64,000 nucleotides of DNA from Bythopirellula goksoeyrii. Lineage in GTDB: Bacteria; Planctomycetota; Planctomycetia; Pirellulales; Lacipirellulaceae. The notes below the pieces were generated by a model, which did no database searches, was not told where the DNA came from, and saw only the letters and a list, made by a program, of their open reading frames with translations. The position numbers and the translations under genes were made by a program. Positions 27,949 through 37,826 of this stretch are shown here, in pieces. Within the stretch, counting starts at the first letter, position 1. The number at the start of each line of letters is the position of its first letter. Location of the stretch: assembly GCF_008065115.1 (NCBI RefSeq), contig NZ_CP042913.1, positions 4,003,658-4,067,657 on the forward strand, given 5' to 3'.

Positions 27949-28056
27949 GGGACTTCTCTCCAATTGCTTTTCTTTAAAATCCTAGTTGACGATTCAATGA
28001 ATAGATAAATTCAATAGTTAAACAACGCTTTGTCATCTCTGTCCCGAGAGATGTGT

Positions 28057-28743
28057 TCAATTGGGTGCAAACTTCCAATCCGATTTCGATAGTTCAGTAA
28101 GGAACTCGCGACCAGCATCCGAGTCTCCTGGATCTAATTGGGGCGGCAGGGCCGTGGCGAGTTGGAGTTTATAAAGCTGCGGCGATGCCGCAAACTCGTA
28201 GCGCGGAGATTCGGAAGCTTCCCAACGATCACCCAGTCCCCAGGCATAATAAATGCGCAATCCTTCGGCTAGGACGTTCTTGGTCGTGAAGTCGAGACTC
28301 CAAAATTCGTCCCTCTGGCCTGCACGCTCCTCAAGTTCCACGCTCCGCCGTGTTCCTTGCTGGTCATAGGCACGGCTTGAAAAACAGATCTCCGGCGTAT
28401 GGACCGCAGTGGGCCCTGGAGGGCCGACAATCACGGCCAGATTCACCACGTGGCCAGTCTCTTGATGGACGTAGCGGCGATTGACATACCCTGCGCACTC
28501 CAACATTGCAACAGAGGACTCTTCCATGGGCATTTCTTCTGCCAACTGCCAGTTCCCGAATTGCTTGGGCATTTTCTCTAGTTGCTGAGCTGCTGCCAAG
28601 AGATCAGGGGGTGGTCCCCAGCGCTGGGAGTAATTTCCGTAGAGCACCCCACCGATGAGTGTTACCCCCAAAGCTACTGCCAGGGCCAGCCACCGTTGGG
28701 CTTGGCCAGAGAAACCTGGTGATTCGTTTGGAATCTTTGTCAT
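28057..28743 (-). CDS. epsI: Exosortase-associated EpsI-family protein
   Basis: This 228-residue protein has an N-terminal membrane anchor (ALAVALGVTLIGGVLYG) and the EpsI fold: PKQFGNWQLAEEMPM, then LECAGYVNRRYVH, VVNLAVIVGPPGPTAVHTPE with the conserved HxPE/CF region ICFSSRAYD. The PTAVHTPEICF block is the hallmark of the family that accompanies exosortases in EPS loci. Its start overlaps the stop of the TPR gene by 4 bp. It is probably a periplasm-facing accessory for polymer or protein export. Confidence 0.87.
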   Translation of the reverse strand: MTKIPNESPGFSGQAQRWLALAVALGVTLIGGVLYGNYSQRWGPPPDLLAAAQQLEKMPKQFGNWQLAEEMPMEESSVAMLECAGYVNRRYVHQETGHVVNLAVIVGPPGPTAVHTPEICFSSRAYDQQGTRRSVELEERAGQRDEFWSLDFTTKNVLAEGLRIYYAWGLGDRWEASESPRYEFAASPQLYKLQLATALPPQLDPGDSDAGREFLTELSKSDWKFAPN

Positions 28744-31700
28744 AGTTGTGCCCCTGTGGAAACCGGTTCTGAGACAAGCGACGTATTGAGCTCCTCGAGA
28801 ATCATGCGATCATCTTCGGTCAGCAGGAATTTCTCGATTCCAAACGCCTGCGCTTCGCTGAGCATGCGTTGGGCATCTTCCTCTCGCCCGGCCAGATGAT
28901 AAGCGGCTGCCAAGTGTAAATAATATCGAGCGTCAGCCACTCCCCCCGCCGTGGCCTCTTCCAAGCTGGCGATTGCCTCATCAGCCTGGCCAACTTTCAG
29001 ATAAATCGTCCCCTGGGTGTCCAGCAAAGAAGCCTGCCGCCCGGCCAAATCGATGGCACGTTGAATCACCTCCAACGCCTCTGACCGCCGGTTGGGCTTT
29101 TCCGCTAAGAGAGTCGCTAGATTGTTCAGGGCCAGACTGTTTTCTGGTGCCAGCTGGACAATGCGGGTGAAGGCCGCAATCGCCTCATCATATTCGCCGT
29201 TACTCGCCAGCCTGACGGCATCTGCCTGCAGGAGCTCGATGTTATCTTGATGATCCCCAAGGGCCAGGCGGAGGGCCTCGTCAGCTTGGGGAAGTTCTGC
29301 TGCAGTGGTTTCGTCCATCGAAGTCATGATATTGGCGAGGGTGGCGGCGACCTCGGACGACATGTTACCTGCTGACAAATCGATACAGACCTGCGCGGCT
29401 TCCGCTCGTTTGTCCTGCTGGAGAAGGGATTGAACGACTAACACATACGCCTTGGGATTGACCTCCATCAAGCGGCGATACCAGGTCTCGGCCTCGGCAT
29501 GGTCGCCCAGCAGGGTGTAAAGCCGGCCGATAGTCAAGTATTGCTGGGGGGAGCTCGAGGCAGCCTCGTCGCGAGTTTGTTGTGCCACAAACCGGTCCAC
29601 GACAGCCTTCGCTTCAGCCGTGTCTCCCTGAGCTTTCATGACCTGAGCCGTCAGGGCCACGATGAGCGTTTCGAGCCCGACATCCCCTTCCAGTTGTAAG
29701 CGACGCAAGTCGATCAGACGCGCCTCGGCGTCTGCGAGAAACTTCGCCTGGAGGCTCTCAGGGGCCACGCTGCCGGTCGATTCTGATGCTTGGGTTGCCT
29801 TGTCTGCTGCGGCTGTCGGTTGAGACTTGTTCACCTGCCGCAACAGAAATTCGATGTAGTTGGAAAGTCGCTCGGCTGAAGGTGGACTGCCCTCCAGCAC
29901 AGCACGAAACTGTTCTTGCGCTAACAAGAGCAGTGACTCCTCTTCGCTCAGTGACGCTTCTTGTTCCAGGATCTGAGCCACTAAGAGGCGACTTAAATCC
30001 GCTTCTTCGCCGGTTGTCGCCGCAATTTGTTTTTCCAAAATCTTCCGCGCTGCCTGGCAGTTGGCGATTCGTTCCGACCGCGTGCGTCCCCGTTGGGCAA
30101 GGAGCATGGCCCGTAACCGGTCATTGGTTTTCGTATTACTGGTAGCAGTCCCTTCGATCGCTTTGAGCAGCTCGTTTGCGCGAGCCCAGTCGGCTGACTC
30201 TCCCGAAGATGCCAGGAGGACCGCAAACTCGCGACGAGCTTCATCGCTTGTTGGATCAAGCTTGAGGACCTGTTCATATTCGCCCTGTGCAGTTCGCGGG
30301 CTGCTTCGTGCCAGCAGTCTCGCGTAGCGCAGACGAATCTCAGCATTGGTGGGATCTGTTTCCAAAGCAAGCAGATACTGTCGGGTGGCGGCCTGCGGAT
30401 CGCCGATTGCTTCCCATCCTTGTGCAGCAAGGTAATGGCGTTCTTGGAGCTGGTTGGACTTGTCGCTAGCCAGCTTCTCCAGGATCTGACGGGCCTCCTC
30501 TACCTGGTTATTCTGGGCGAGGATTGAAACCATTCCCATCCAGACTCGGTAGTCATCCGGCAGGTCTTGGATCGCCTCCCGCAGAACGGACTCTGCTTCA
30601 CTCGGTTGTCCGTACCTTAACAGCAAGTTCGCTAAGTAGAGTCTGCGCGATGCATCCTCAGGGAATAGCTTGACACTTTGCCGGGCAAGATCGAGGGCCT
30701 CATCACTACGATTCTGCTTGACCGCCAGTTCCATGTTCATGGCATTCACAAAAGAGGCCGCCGACTGGTCTGCTGAGAGCATGGCCAGGAAATTCTCTGC
30801 CTCCTGAATCCGATTGAGCTGATACAGATTGGTCACCAGCTGCTGTAAGGTAAAGGCGCGCGTGTCACCGAGGTCGACTGCCAAGCGGTAATCTTCGGCC
30901 GCCTGGAGCGTATCGCCTGTGAGTTCCGCATAGCGAGCGGCTAAGGCCACCACCGGATACCACTTGGGTCGGGTAGCTCGCAGCGAAGCGATTGTCTGCT
31001 TGAGTTCTTGGCGATCTTTCGGAGAGAGCGCTTCGTAATTCTGCAATAGGCGACGGATCTTCAGATACTGCGCGTCAGTGCCCTGATTGGTGAGGCGGGC
31101 CAATTGCTCTTCCCAGACTTGCGCGGTTTCCACCTCCTCAGCAGCCAGCGAGATCTCTGCTCCGAGGGCCAGGAGTGTGGTATCTTCGGGATACTCTTCG
31201 ATCAGTTCTTTCGCATTCTGCCAGGCCTTTTTCAGATCGCCATCTGCCACCATGATCTCTAATCTGCGGCGCAGAAGCGGCAGTCGGTCGATCGGCGAGA
31301 GTTTTTGGGCTGAACTCTCCAGCAAAGCTTCGGCCTCTGAGAACTTTTTCTCCGACGCGAGCAGGAATGCTTCGAGCAAGACGGGTTCCGTTGATGTCTC
31401 CGCCAGCTCGCCGTACCTGGCTAAGGCATTTTGTTGATCTTGTTCAGCACCGAGTTGGTGATAGCGGACGGCCGCATTTCGCCAAAAGAGTTCGTTCTCC
31501 GCAAACTTGTCTTCAGCCTCACGCAGGAGCGCTACGATCGTCCGCGAGTCCGCTCCGCTGGCCTGGAGATAATCAATTTCCGCGAACAACAATTCCCAAC
31601 GCTCCGCTACTAGAGATTTGGCCTTGTCCAAAGCTTCCTGGAACTCAGTCCAATTGCGCTGGGTCGGCGGGCGCTGTAGCTGTAACAGCAGCAGGGCCTG

Positions 31701-33221
31701 CGCTCGCTGTACGAGCAGATTGTCACTCGGACTTGCCAGGCGGAGGAAGCGGTCGATGTGGTCTAAGGCCACCTGAGCATTCCCAGCGCTCAAAGCACTC
31801 TGGGAGGCAGCCTCCACAACCCCGACTTGGTCTGGCAGGACCCGCAAGAGAGAGTCCCAATATTGGGCCGCTTGATCCCGCTGCCCCAAGCGACTGTGAT
31901 GCGCCGCCAAGAGCTGCGCCGCTTCGATCCATTCTGCGGAAGTTTGCCCGGCGGATTCTTCGGTCAGGTAAATGGTCTTAAGCTCGGCAAGGGCCTTGGC
32001 TGGCTCCTCTTGGGCGAGGTCCAAACGGGCCGACAAGAGCCGCAGGCGATTCTCCAATTGATTGCGTCTCTCCGACGATAAGCGGGCCAAAAAAGTCGAA
32101 CTCTCTCTCCTGAGTTGCTTCAGCGTGGCTGCCGCTTGTTCCAGCTGGTTGGTCTGCAGCTGGAGCATGCCCAGTGCCAATCCGAGTTCGAAACTGTTGG
32201 GGGTGGCCTTCATGCCGCCACGTAATAAGTTCACTGCAGCGTCCGTTTTTTCTTGCTGCTGGAGCAGACTTGCCAGTGCCAGGTAGCCCCGCGAATCCTC
32301 GGGGGCGAGCTCAATCACGTGGCGCAGCTGGGCGTCGGCCTCTTCGAGTTGCTCGGGGGAGTTCTCTCCAGCGAGTCTTCTCAGAGCAGAAGCCAGAAGA
32401 CCTTCGACATGCTCTGGATCGAGTTGAAGCGTGGCCTGGAGATCTTCCTCCGCTCCCGGCAGGGAATAGCGCTGCCGGTACTGATACCGGGCCATGCGGG
32501 CTTCGACATCGTCGGATTTGGCTGCGACGAGCTGGTCCATGAGTTTGTCGGCCCGAGTGGCCGGGTCACCCTCTGCCGGTGGGAGCTCTGCCGAATGCGT
32601 CCGGAGGCTGCTAGCGGTTACTGCGATGAGCTCCACGTCCTCAGGAGATTCGTCGGCTGCGGCAAGCAATTTTTGCAGCGATTCGGGAATGGAGAGGCTG
32701 CGATCTACGTCTGCTCGCACGATCTGGGAGATCGCCATGACTTTGCGAGCGCTGCGAGCTGTTTCCGGAGTCCCGTCGAGAAGCTGTTGAGCTTCCTTGT
32801 TGGCTTCTTCCAGGGCTCCAACCTTCAACAGATTCTCAGCGAGCATTTGTCTTAGATCGTCGCGCTCGGGAGCACGTCCCAACACGCGATAAAGTAAGCT
32901 GTTGAGCCTGAACAGGCGGTTCGGATCGGGCTCCCCTTGGGCATAAGCCTGCACCAGTCGGACCAACACCTCGGTATTATCAGGCTCGACTAGCAGGTAG
33001 CGCTGGTAATAGGAGGTCGCCTCATTCCAATCGCCTTCTGCTTCCAATTGCTCGGCACGGGTCAACAGAGCATTGGCCGTCTGGCCGAGACGATACTGAT
33101 ACCAGAAATACCCTGCGACCGCGAGTAAGACGACAACGATCACACTCACCAGTAAGAGGCGCAGATTGACCGTGTAAACACGGTTCTCGGTTCTGGATGG
33201 TGTCGAAACTACTTGAGCCAT
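28740..33221 (-). CDS. Giant membrane-anchored TPR-repeat protein of the exosortase/EPS system
   Basis: This 1,493-residue protein has one N-terminal helix (LLLVSVIVVVLLAVAGYFWY) and then almost continuous 34-residue TPR units with the A/G/Y/A/P pattern: GDWNEATSYYQRYLLVEPDN, AETWYRRLMEVNPKAYVLVV, YDEAIAAFTRIVQLAPENSL and many more. This architecture matches the TPR proteins paired with exosortases and Wzc-like kinases (PrsT/EpsK-type scaffolds). It likely organises the envelope-spanning secretion complex on the periplasmic side. Placement between the kinase and EpsI genes, with a 4-bp overlap to the latter, supports one operon. Confidence 0.85.
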   Translation of the reverse strand: MAQVVSTPSRTENRVYTVNLRLLLVSVIVVVLLAVAGYFWYQYRLGQTANALLTRAEQLEAEGDWNEATSYYQRYLLVEPDNTEVLVRLVQAYAQGEPDPNRLFRLNSLLYRVLGRAPERDDLRQMLAENLLKVGALEEANKEAQQLLDGTPETARSARKVMAISQIVRADVDRSLSIPESLQKLLAAADESPEDVELIAVTASSLRTHSAELPPAEGDPATRADKLMDQLVAAKSDDVEARMARYQYRQRYSLPGAEEDLQATLQLDPEHVEGLLASALRRLAGENSPEQLEEADAQLRHVIELAPEDSRGYLALASLLQQQEKTDAAVNLLRGGMKATPNSFELGLALGMLQLQTNQLEQAAATLKQLRRESSTFLARLSSERRNQLENRLRLLSARLDLAQEEPAKALAELKTIYLTEESAGQTSAEWIEAAQLLAAHHSRLGQRDQAAQYWDSLLRVLPDQVGVVEAASQSALSAGNAQVALDHIDRFLRLASPSDNLLVQRAQALLLLQLQRPPTQRNWTEFQEALDKAKSLVAERWELLFAEIDYLQASGADSRTIVALLREAEDKFAENELFWRNAAVRYHQLGAEQDQQNALARYGELAETSTEPVLLEAFLLASEKKFSEAEALLESSAQKLSPIDRLPLLRRRLEIMVADGDLKKAWQNAKELIEEYPEDTTLLALGAEISLAAEEVETAQVWEEQLARLTNQGTDAQYLKIRRLLQNYEALSPKDRQELKQTIASLRATRPKWYPVVALAARYAELTGDTLQAAEDYRLAVDLGDTRAFTLQQLVTNLYQLNRIQEAENFLAMLSADQSAASFVNAMNMELAVKQNRSDEALDLARQSVKLFPEDASRRLYLANLLLRYGQPSEAESVLREAIQDLPDDYRVWMGMVSILAQNNQVEEARQILEKLASDKSNQLQERHYLAAQGWEAIGDPQAATRQYLLALETDPTNAEIRLRYARLLARSSPRTAQGEYEQVLKLDPTSDEARREFAVLLASSGESADWARANELLKAIEGTATSNTKTNDRLRAMLLAQRGRTRSERIANCQAARKILEKQIAATTGEEADLSRLLVAQILEQEASLSEEESLLLLAQEQFRAVLEGSPPSAERLSNYIEFLLRQVNKSQPTAAADKATQASESTGSVAPESLQAKFLADAEARLIDLRRLQLEGDVGLETLIVALTAQVMKAQGDTAEAKAVVDRFVAQQTRDEAASSSPQQYLTIGRLYTLLGDHAEAETWYRRLMEVNPKAYVLVVQSLLQQDKRAEAAQVCIDLSAGNMSSEVAATLANIMTSMDETTAAELPQADEALRLALGDHQDNIELLQADAVRLASNGEYDEAIAAFTRIVQLAPENSLALNNLATLLAEKPNRRSEALEVIQRAIDLAGRQASLLDTQGTIYLKVGQADEAIASLEEATAGGVADARYYLHLAAAYHLAGREEDAQRMLSEAQAFGIEKFLLTEDDRMILEELNTSLVSEPVSTGAQL

Positions 33222-33296
33222 AATTCAGGTCACCGGGTGGAACCTTCCGAAAAAACGAGTTTGATTATTTTTGTTAGGCAGTGCACTGGAATGTTC

Positions 33297-35567
33297 TTAT
33301 TCGTGTTGCCCATACGACCCGTAGTGGTACACGTAACGATTCACTGAAACTCCGCTCAGGACGACACCGGCGAGGTTGGCACCAGTCGTCTGCAATCGCT
33401 CCACAGCACATCGAACTTGCTTGGCCCGACTGATATCCGCCAGGGAACTAAACAACACCAGATCCGCGGCCTTGGCGTAGATCAAGGAGTCACTTGCCGA
33501 GAGTACGGGCGGGGTATCAATGAGGATCGTATCGAAACTACCACGTAGCTTATCCAGCAGTTTCTCGATCTTGGCTTGGTCGATAAGATGGTGGGGATTG
33601 CCTTTGAGTACTCCTGCGGGAAGTACGTAGGCTTGGGTTTTGCCAACCCGATGGATGGCCTTTTCCAAGGCGACCTCGCCACCGAGTAATTCGACGATTC
33701 CCGGCTGACTGGGCACCTCCAGGAACGAGGAGACATCGGGAGAGCGTAGATCCGCGTCGATTAGCAGTGTCGGCTTCTTGCTCGCTTTGGCGATGCTCAA
33801 CGTTAATGCGGCTGCGAGGCTCGACTTCCCTTCTCCGCTGGCAGCGCTGCAAATCGCAATAATCTTATCGACTCCCGGTTGTCCTACTTGTTCTGTCAGC
33901 ATGAGCTGCGTGCGGAGGCTATCGATCGACTCGGTATAAACAAACATTTGTCGCTGTTGGGGGGCGGCGATCTGGGCCTGCGTAGTAGCCACACGCTGGC
34001 GTGGAAATTGTGCAACTTCACCCAAAAGAGGCAGTGAGGACTCATTCGTGAGTTGCTCAGGCGTGCTGATCCGCTTCGCCAGAAACTCGTAAGCGATGGC
34101 AAGTCCTAAGGGAGTGACCAGCGACACAAGACTGGCAAGCAATAGATATTTGTAGGGGATGGGCTCGATTGCAATATGTGGAGGAGAGGCACTTTGCATG
34201 AGCGTGACGCGTGTCGGTGCCCGTTGTTCAGTCTGCAAAGCCAGTTTTCGGGCCGCGATCAACTCGAAGACGCTCTCTTCACGTTCCAGTTCCGCCTTGG
34301 CAAATTCCAGTTCTGCGCTCTGGGCCCCCCCCGACTTGAGCTCGTTCATCTGTTCTGCGAGCTTGGCTGAGAGCATCTCTCGTTTCTTGCTCAGCAGGCC
34401 TAGCTCTTGCTGTTTGGCTCCCACGAGTGCTTCTTGTTCGGCTTTACGTTCTTCACGACGCAACGCAATCAGCTCCCTCTTGACCAGCTCCTTGAGTTCC
34501 TTTAGTTCTGCCTCGACATTTTTGGCTTGTTCTTGCAGCTGAATGTATTGAGGATCCTCTTCCCAAGTGACATCTTTCTTTAGCCGTGGCTGAGACTTGA
34601 TCTCTGCCATCTGCTGATGGATGAAATCGCCACGTTCCTCCAGGCGTCGTACATCTGCACGGTTCGAGATCTCAAGTTCCAACAATCCGGAGGCAACCGC
34701 TCTGTCCTCGCCGAGCATCGGGGAATTGTTGATCGCCTGCAGTTCCGCTTTAAGGACTTCGAATTCGACATCCGTCTCGGTGAGGCTCTGATAGAGACTC
34801 CCGGCCGGCGAAAAAGCTACGGCGTCGGTGACAACACCTTGACCGAATGGATCTTTACCGGTCAGGTCTTTCGCCAATTCCACGACGCGCTTGCGGAGCT
34901 GATCCACTTTGGTGCCGCGTTCGAGTCTTTCCTTCTCCAAGACTTCAATGACCATTTGGGAGCGCTGCCGTTCTTCACGATTCTGCAGCGCAAGGTATTC
35001 TGCCACCACAACGTTCGCCACGCTGGCCGCATCCTGAGAGGAAGGGCTTACGAAGGAGACCTCGTAGAGTTCCGATTTGCCAATCTGGCGAACCGTCAGT
35101 TGTTTCTGTAGATACTTGAGGGGATCGGGCGACCGTTTGATTTCTGGGATGGAAGCAATCTCAGGGCGACCGAGCACAGGGGTAAGCACGACGGGACCGC
35201 GGAGTAATTCTATCTGCGTTTGGACGTAACGCTCGGAGTCTTTATTGAGTGCCCCTTGCTGAAAAGCAATGAAAGGGGTCTCCGCCTCAATCTTCACTAG
35301 CGCAGAGGCTTCATACTTGGGAACATAAAACATCAAGACTATCGCGCCAGCGCCTGCCGCAAGTATGAGTCCTAGGGGGACCACCCATTTCCACCAACCG
35401 GTGAAGACCCGCCAGACGAAAGCAGGGGTGATTCCTTGCTCATTCGGAGTGGAATTTTGCCGAGCGGCTGCTGGCATAGGTCGACGCAAGGCGTGGGCCA
35501 CGGGAATCCGAGCGGGCAGTCCGCTACCGGTAGATTCATGCTCAGGAGGGTTGGGTGAATTGTTCAT
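33297..35567 (-). CDS. wzc: Polysaccharide co-polymerase fused to a tyrosine autokinase (Wzc/BY-kinase)
   Basis: This 756-residue protein contains in order: a first membrane helix (62-82, VVPLGLILAAGAGAIVLMF), a Wzz chain-length domain, a long coiled coil (200-445), a second helix (472-493) and a cytoplasmic BY-kinase. Kinase motifs are Walker A SAASGEGKSS (574-583), Walker A' LLIDADLRSPD (601-611) and Walker B ILIDTPP (681-687). Four tyrosines near the end (745, 747, 749, 752) form the autophosphorylation tail. It sets polymer length through cycles of phosphorylation. The unusually long coiled coil is typical of exosortase-linked members. Confidence 0.9.
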   Translation of the reverse strand: MNNSPNPPEHESTGSGLPARIPVAHALRRPMPAAARQNSTPNEQGITPAFVWRVFTGWWKWVVPLGLILAAGAGAIVLMFYVPKYEASALVKIEAETPFIAFQQGALNKDSERYVQTQIELLRGPVVLTPVLGRPEIASIPEIKRSPDPLKYLQKQLTVRQIGKSELYEVSFVSPSSQDAASVANVVVAEYLALQNREERQRSQMVIEVLEKERLERGTKVDQLRKRVVELAKDLTGKDPFGQGVVTDAVAFSPAGSLYQSLTETDVEFEVLKAELQAINNSPMLGEDRAVASGLLELEISNRADVRRLEERGDFIHQQMAEIKSQPRLKKDVTWEEDPQYIQLQEQAKNVEAELKELKELVKRELIALRREERKAEQEALVGAKQQELGLLSKKREMLSAKLAEQMNELKSGGAQSAELEFAKAELEREESVFELIAARKLALQTEQRAPTRVTLMQSASPPHIAIEPIPYKYLLLASLVSLVTPLGLAIAYEFLAKRISTPEQLTNESSLPLLGEVAQFPRQRVATTQAQIAAPQQRQMFVYTESIDSLRTQLMLTEQVGQPGVDKIIAICSAASGEGKSSLAAALTLSIAKASKKPTLLIDADLRSPDVSSFLEVPSQPGIVELLGGEVALEKAIHRVGKTQAYVLPAGVLKGNPHHLIDQAKIEKLLDKLRGSFDTILIDTPPVLSASDSLIYAKAADLVLFSSLADISRAKQVRCAVERLQTTGANLAGVVLSGVSVNRYVYHYGSYGQHE

Positions 35568-35640
35568 CTTTCAGTCTCAATCAGCATCAAGTTGCGACTT
35601 CCATGTTTCTAATCTTTTTTTAGAGCCTCTTGCCTAACGT

Positions 35641-36636
35641 CTAATTTGCCGCTGGGGGTGCATTGCCGAAAATCTTACCTGTCGGGCGAAGCTCTTCTAC
35701 TTGGGGAAACAGTCGATCCAAGTAGATCAAGAACAACCACAGTAATACGGCGGCTAAAGGGATCATTACAAAGCCGGCGATGTCATGACTAAACTTCTGT
35801 CCAGCGTCGCTGGATACATGCTGGTAAAGTAACCCTGTCACGACGATCCGCGTGACATTGGCCACAATGGCCACTGGCAGTGTGGCCAACAAGACCAAGG
35901 CTTTTTGCCAATAACTCCAGCGGGAAAACAAGACAAAGGCGAAGGCCAAGGCGAAGATGCCCACAAATATCCGCATCCCCGAACAGGCTTCCTCCACAAA
36001 TAAAGTATGATCGCCCAGCAAGATGACATTCCCCTCAGCAATGGCGGGCTGGCCCAACATCATGAGTACCGCGGTCCCAAGTTTGGTCGCAATCGCCTGG
36101 AGGGGGACCCGCAGCCACCGTTCTGCCGAGAAGGGAATCGGCACCATGAACCACAAAAAAACTAGGGCTGGCCAACTCCATTTCGCCACGGGGGTTCCAT
36201 AAAGGAGCCACACCACGCCGGCCACGGTGAGTGGCAAGGTCCAGCCATCTAAGGGGAGTAGGTAAAACCTGCCGGCGAGCACACGCAAGCCAACAGCCGC
36301 CGCCAGGAGACCTAAGCCCCACCAACTTGCACCGACGTTTTCAGTAGGGAAGGAAGAACGACGACTCCAGAGGAACACCAGGGCAATAGGAATCACCAAA
36401 TAACCATGAGAATAGTCCGGCTGGCTCTCCCATTTATGGACCATTTCAGTCAGTGTCGGCCAGTAGGCCCACACGATGGCGGCCAGTGCTAAAGCGCCAC
36501 TGAGTCCATACCACAGGGGACTGCTTGGCAACGAAGGGGAAGCGCTTGAGAGTGAGCTGTCACTGGGTGCAGCTCTCCCTGAATGGCTGCTTGCCTTCGC
36601 TTTCATTGACAATTTGTCTTGTTTTTTCTTTTTCAT
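35641..36636 (-). CDS. Exosortase (PEP-CTERM sorting transpeptidase)
   Basis: This 331-residue protein has about eight membrane helices after a polar 40-residue N-terminus. The catalytic triad is visible: Cys218 in FVEEACSGMRIF, Arg263 in ANVTRIVVTG and His284 in SHDIAGFVM. The N-terminal signature PDYSHGYLVIPIALVFLW and PLDGWTLPLT are also family hallmarks. It should cleave and anchor proteins with PEP-CTERM signals. Two such proteins are encoded at 43577-44215 and 44618-45370. It heads the minus-strand series exosortase, wzc, TPR, epsI, sugar transferase. The exact exosortase subclass is not determined. Confidence 0.92.
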   Translation of the reverse strand: MKKKKQDKLSMKAKASSHSGRAAPSDSSLSSASPSLPSSPLWYGLSGALALAAIVWAYWPTLTEMVHKWESQPDYSHGYLVIPIALVFLWSRRSSFPTENVGASWWGLGLLAAAVGLRVLAGRFYLLPLDGWTLPLTVAGVVWLLYGTPVAKWSWPALVFLWFMVPIPFSAERWLRVPLQAIATKLGTAVLMMLGQPAIAEGNVILLGDHTLFVEEACSGMRIFVGIFALAFAFVLFSRWSYWQKALVLLATLPVAIVANVTRIVVTGLLYQHVSSDAGQKFSHDIAGFVMIPLAAVLLWLFLIYLDRLFPQVEELRPTGKIFGNAPPAAN

Positions 36637-36896
36637 TTGCTGCTTGGCTGAATCCTCAAGCCAGACGAACTAGGCTTCTTCGCTACCGATTTGAGAGGCA
36701 GCTAAGAATCGTCAATCGTCTGCAGGAATTCCTTGTCTCTCTAGTTAAGCATGTCAGCACATGGCGGTTATCATCAATGTGCGACATGGTAATCTTCTCC
36801 TAGTATCAAGTGGCCTCAGCGCGGACTCCGTCCCCGTCGTTTACGCCCCTTCAAAAACGATTCTCTTCAAACTTCGAAATGTCACGGCAAAAGCAC

Positions 36897-36913
36897 TGAC
36901 ATGGCCCATGTCA
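36897..36913. promoter_or_regulatory. 17-bp perfect palindrome upstream of the exosortase operon
   Basis: TGACATGG-C-CCATGTCA is exact over 8-bp arms, 261 bp upstream of the exosortase start and between it and the NusG-like gene. The size and symmetry suit a dimeric repressor or activator. The rest of 36637-37103 has no gene. Confidence 0.45.
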
Positions 36914-37103
36914 AAAAACTCTTGCGGCTACTCTCGGTTTCAAAGGTTGAATTTGCCAAAAGCACGATTCAACCAGCATAACATCGCCTGAAAAGAGAGC
37001 GAACACCCTACCTTCCAGGATACTCAAGCACATCTGGGGTAGTATACCCAAATACATGGACATTATCCATAAATACGGTGATTACAACGCATAACCCAAA
37101 TAT

Positions 37104-37826
37104 TCATAATAAATTCACATAATGCTGTTCAATTTCTAGCGACACTCCCCCCAAGATTTCGGCAATCATCAGGAATAAACGTGTCTTTCCACCTCGCTTA
37201 ATCACAGTGCCACGTTTGCCTTTTAATAGTCCCGCTATGATCTCGACTTCTTGCCCAGCGACCAGTCGCTCTTCAATTCTCAGTGGCACATCTTTTTCAA
37301 TAAGGTCTGCCAAGTCCGATAGGTTGCGATCAAGAGATTCTTGATCCACGACCAGATGAGTTGCCACGATCCGATTCGTCTTCAGTGCTAGTAGCCGCTG
37401 CTCATTGGTGGCCTTAAGAAACAGGTAGCTGGGAAAAAGGGGCAGCCAGGCATAACGTGAACGCCCTCGTGTCACAGACTTGCAGTGGGTGACCGGCAAA
37501 TAATGCGGCACTCCCAGTTTCCGCAATTCTTCCGCAAGTTTCTTTTCCTGACGCGGCTTGGTGTGGACTAAAAACCACTGCCCAGGCTCCGCCCTCACGA
37601 CAGCCGCACAATTTCCGCTGGGACCGGCAACTTCAGAAGTTTCATCTGAAGTTGAAAGTGAGTTGAGTAAACCATCTGGGAAGAGATAAGGATTTTTCGT
37701 TTCCATCGATCCAGGGGGATGTCGCGAAACAGAAACATCCGAACTGGCAAGATGGCCAGAAGCAGCAGGCGGCGATGATTCAATTAACATCTGAACTTCA
37801 CGATCAGAAATTACCCGCGTGACCAT
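37104..37826 (-). CDS. NusG-like transcription antiterminator (RfaH/UpxY type)
   Basis: From ATG 37826 the protein has 240 residues. A TTG start at 37913 would add 29, and ATG 37790 is another option. After a polar lead of ~80 residues comes the NGN domain: GQWFLVHTKPRQEKKLAEEL, GVPHYLPVTH, RYAWLPLFPSYLFLK. A KOW motif near the end follows: VAGQEVEIIAGLLKGKRGTV. NusG paralogues at the front of polysaccharide operons travel with RNA polymerase and prevent early termination and polarity. Here it precedes, on the same strand, ~10 kb of long EPS genes. No ops-like element was recognised. Confidence 0.85.
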   Translation of the reverse strand: MVTRVISDREVQMLIESSPPAASGHLASSDVSVSRHPPGSMETKNPYLFPDGLLNSLSTSDETSEVAGPSGNCAAVVRAEPGQWFLVHTKPRQEKKLAEELRKLGVPHYLPVTHCKSVTRGRSRYAWLPLFPSYLFLKATNEQRLLALKTNRIVATHLVVDQESLDRNLSDLADLIEKDVPLRIEERLVAGQEVEIIAGLLKGKRGTVIKRGGKTRLFLMIAEILGGVSLEIEQHYVNLL

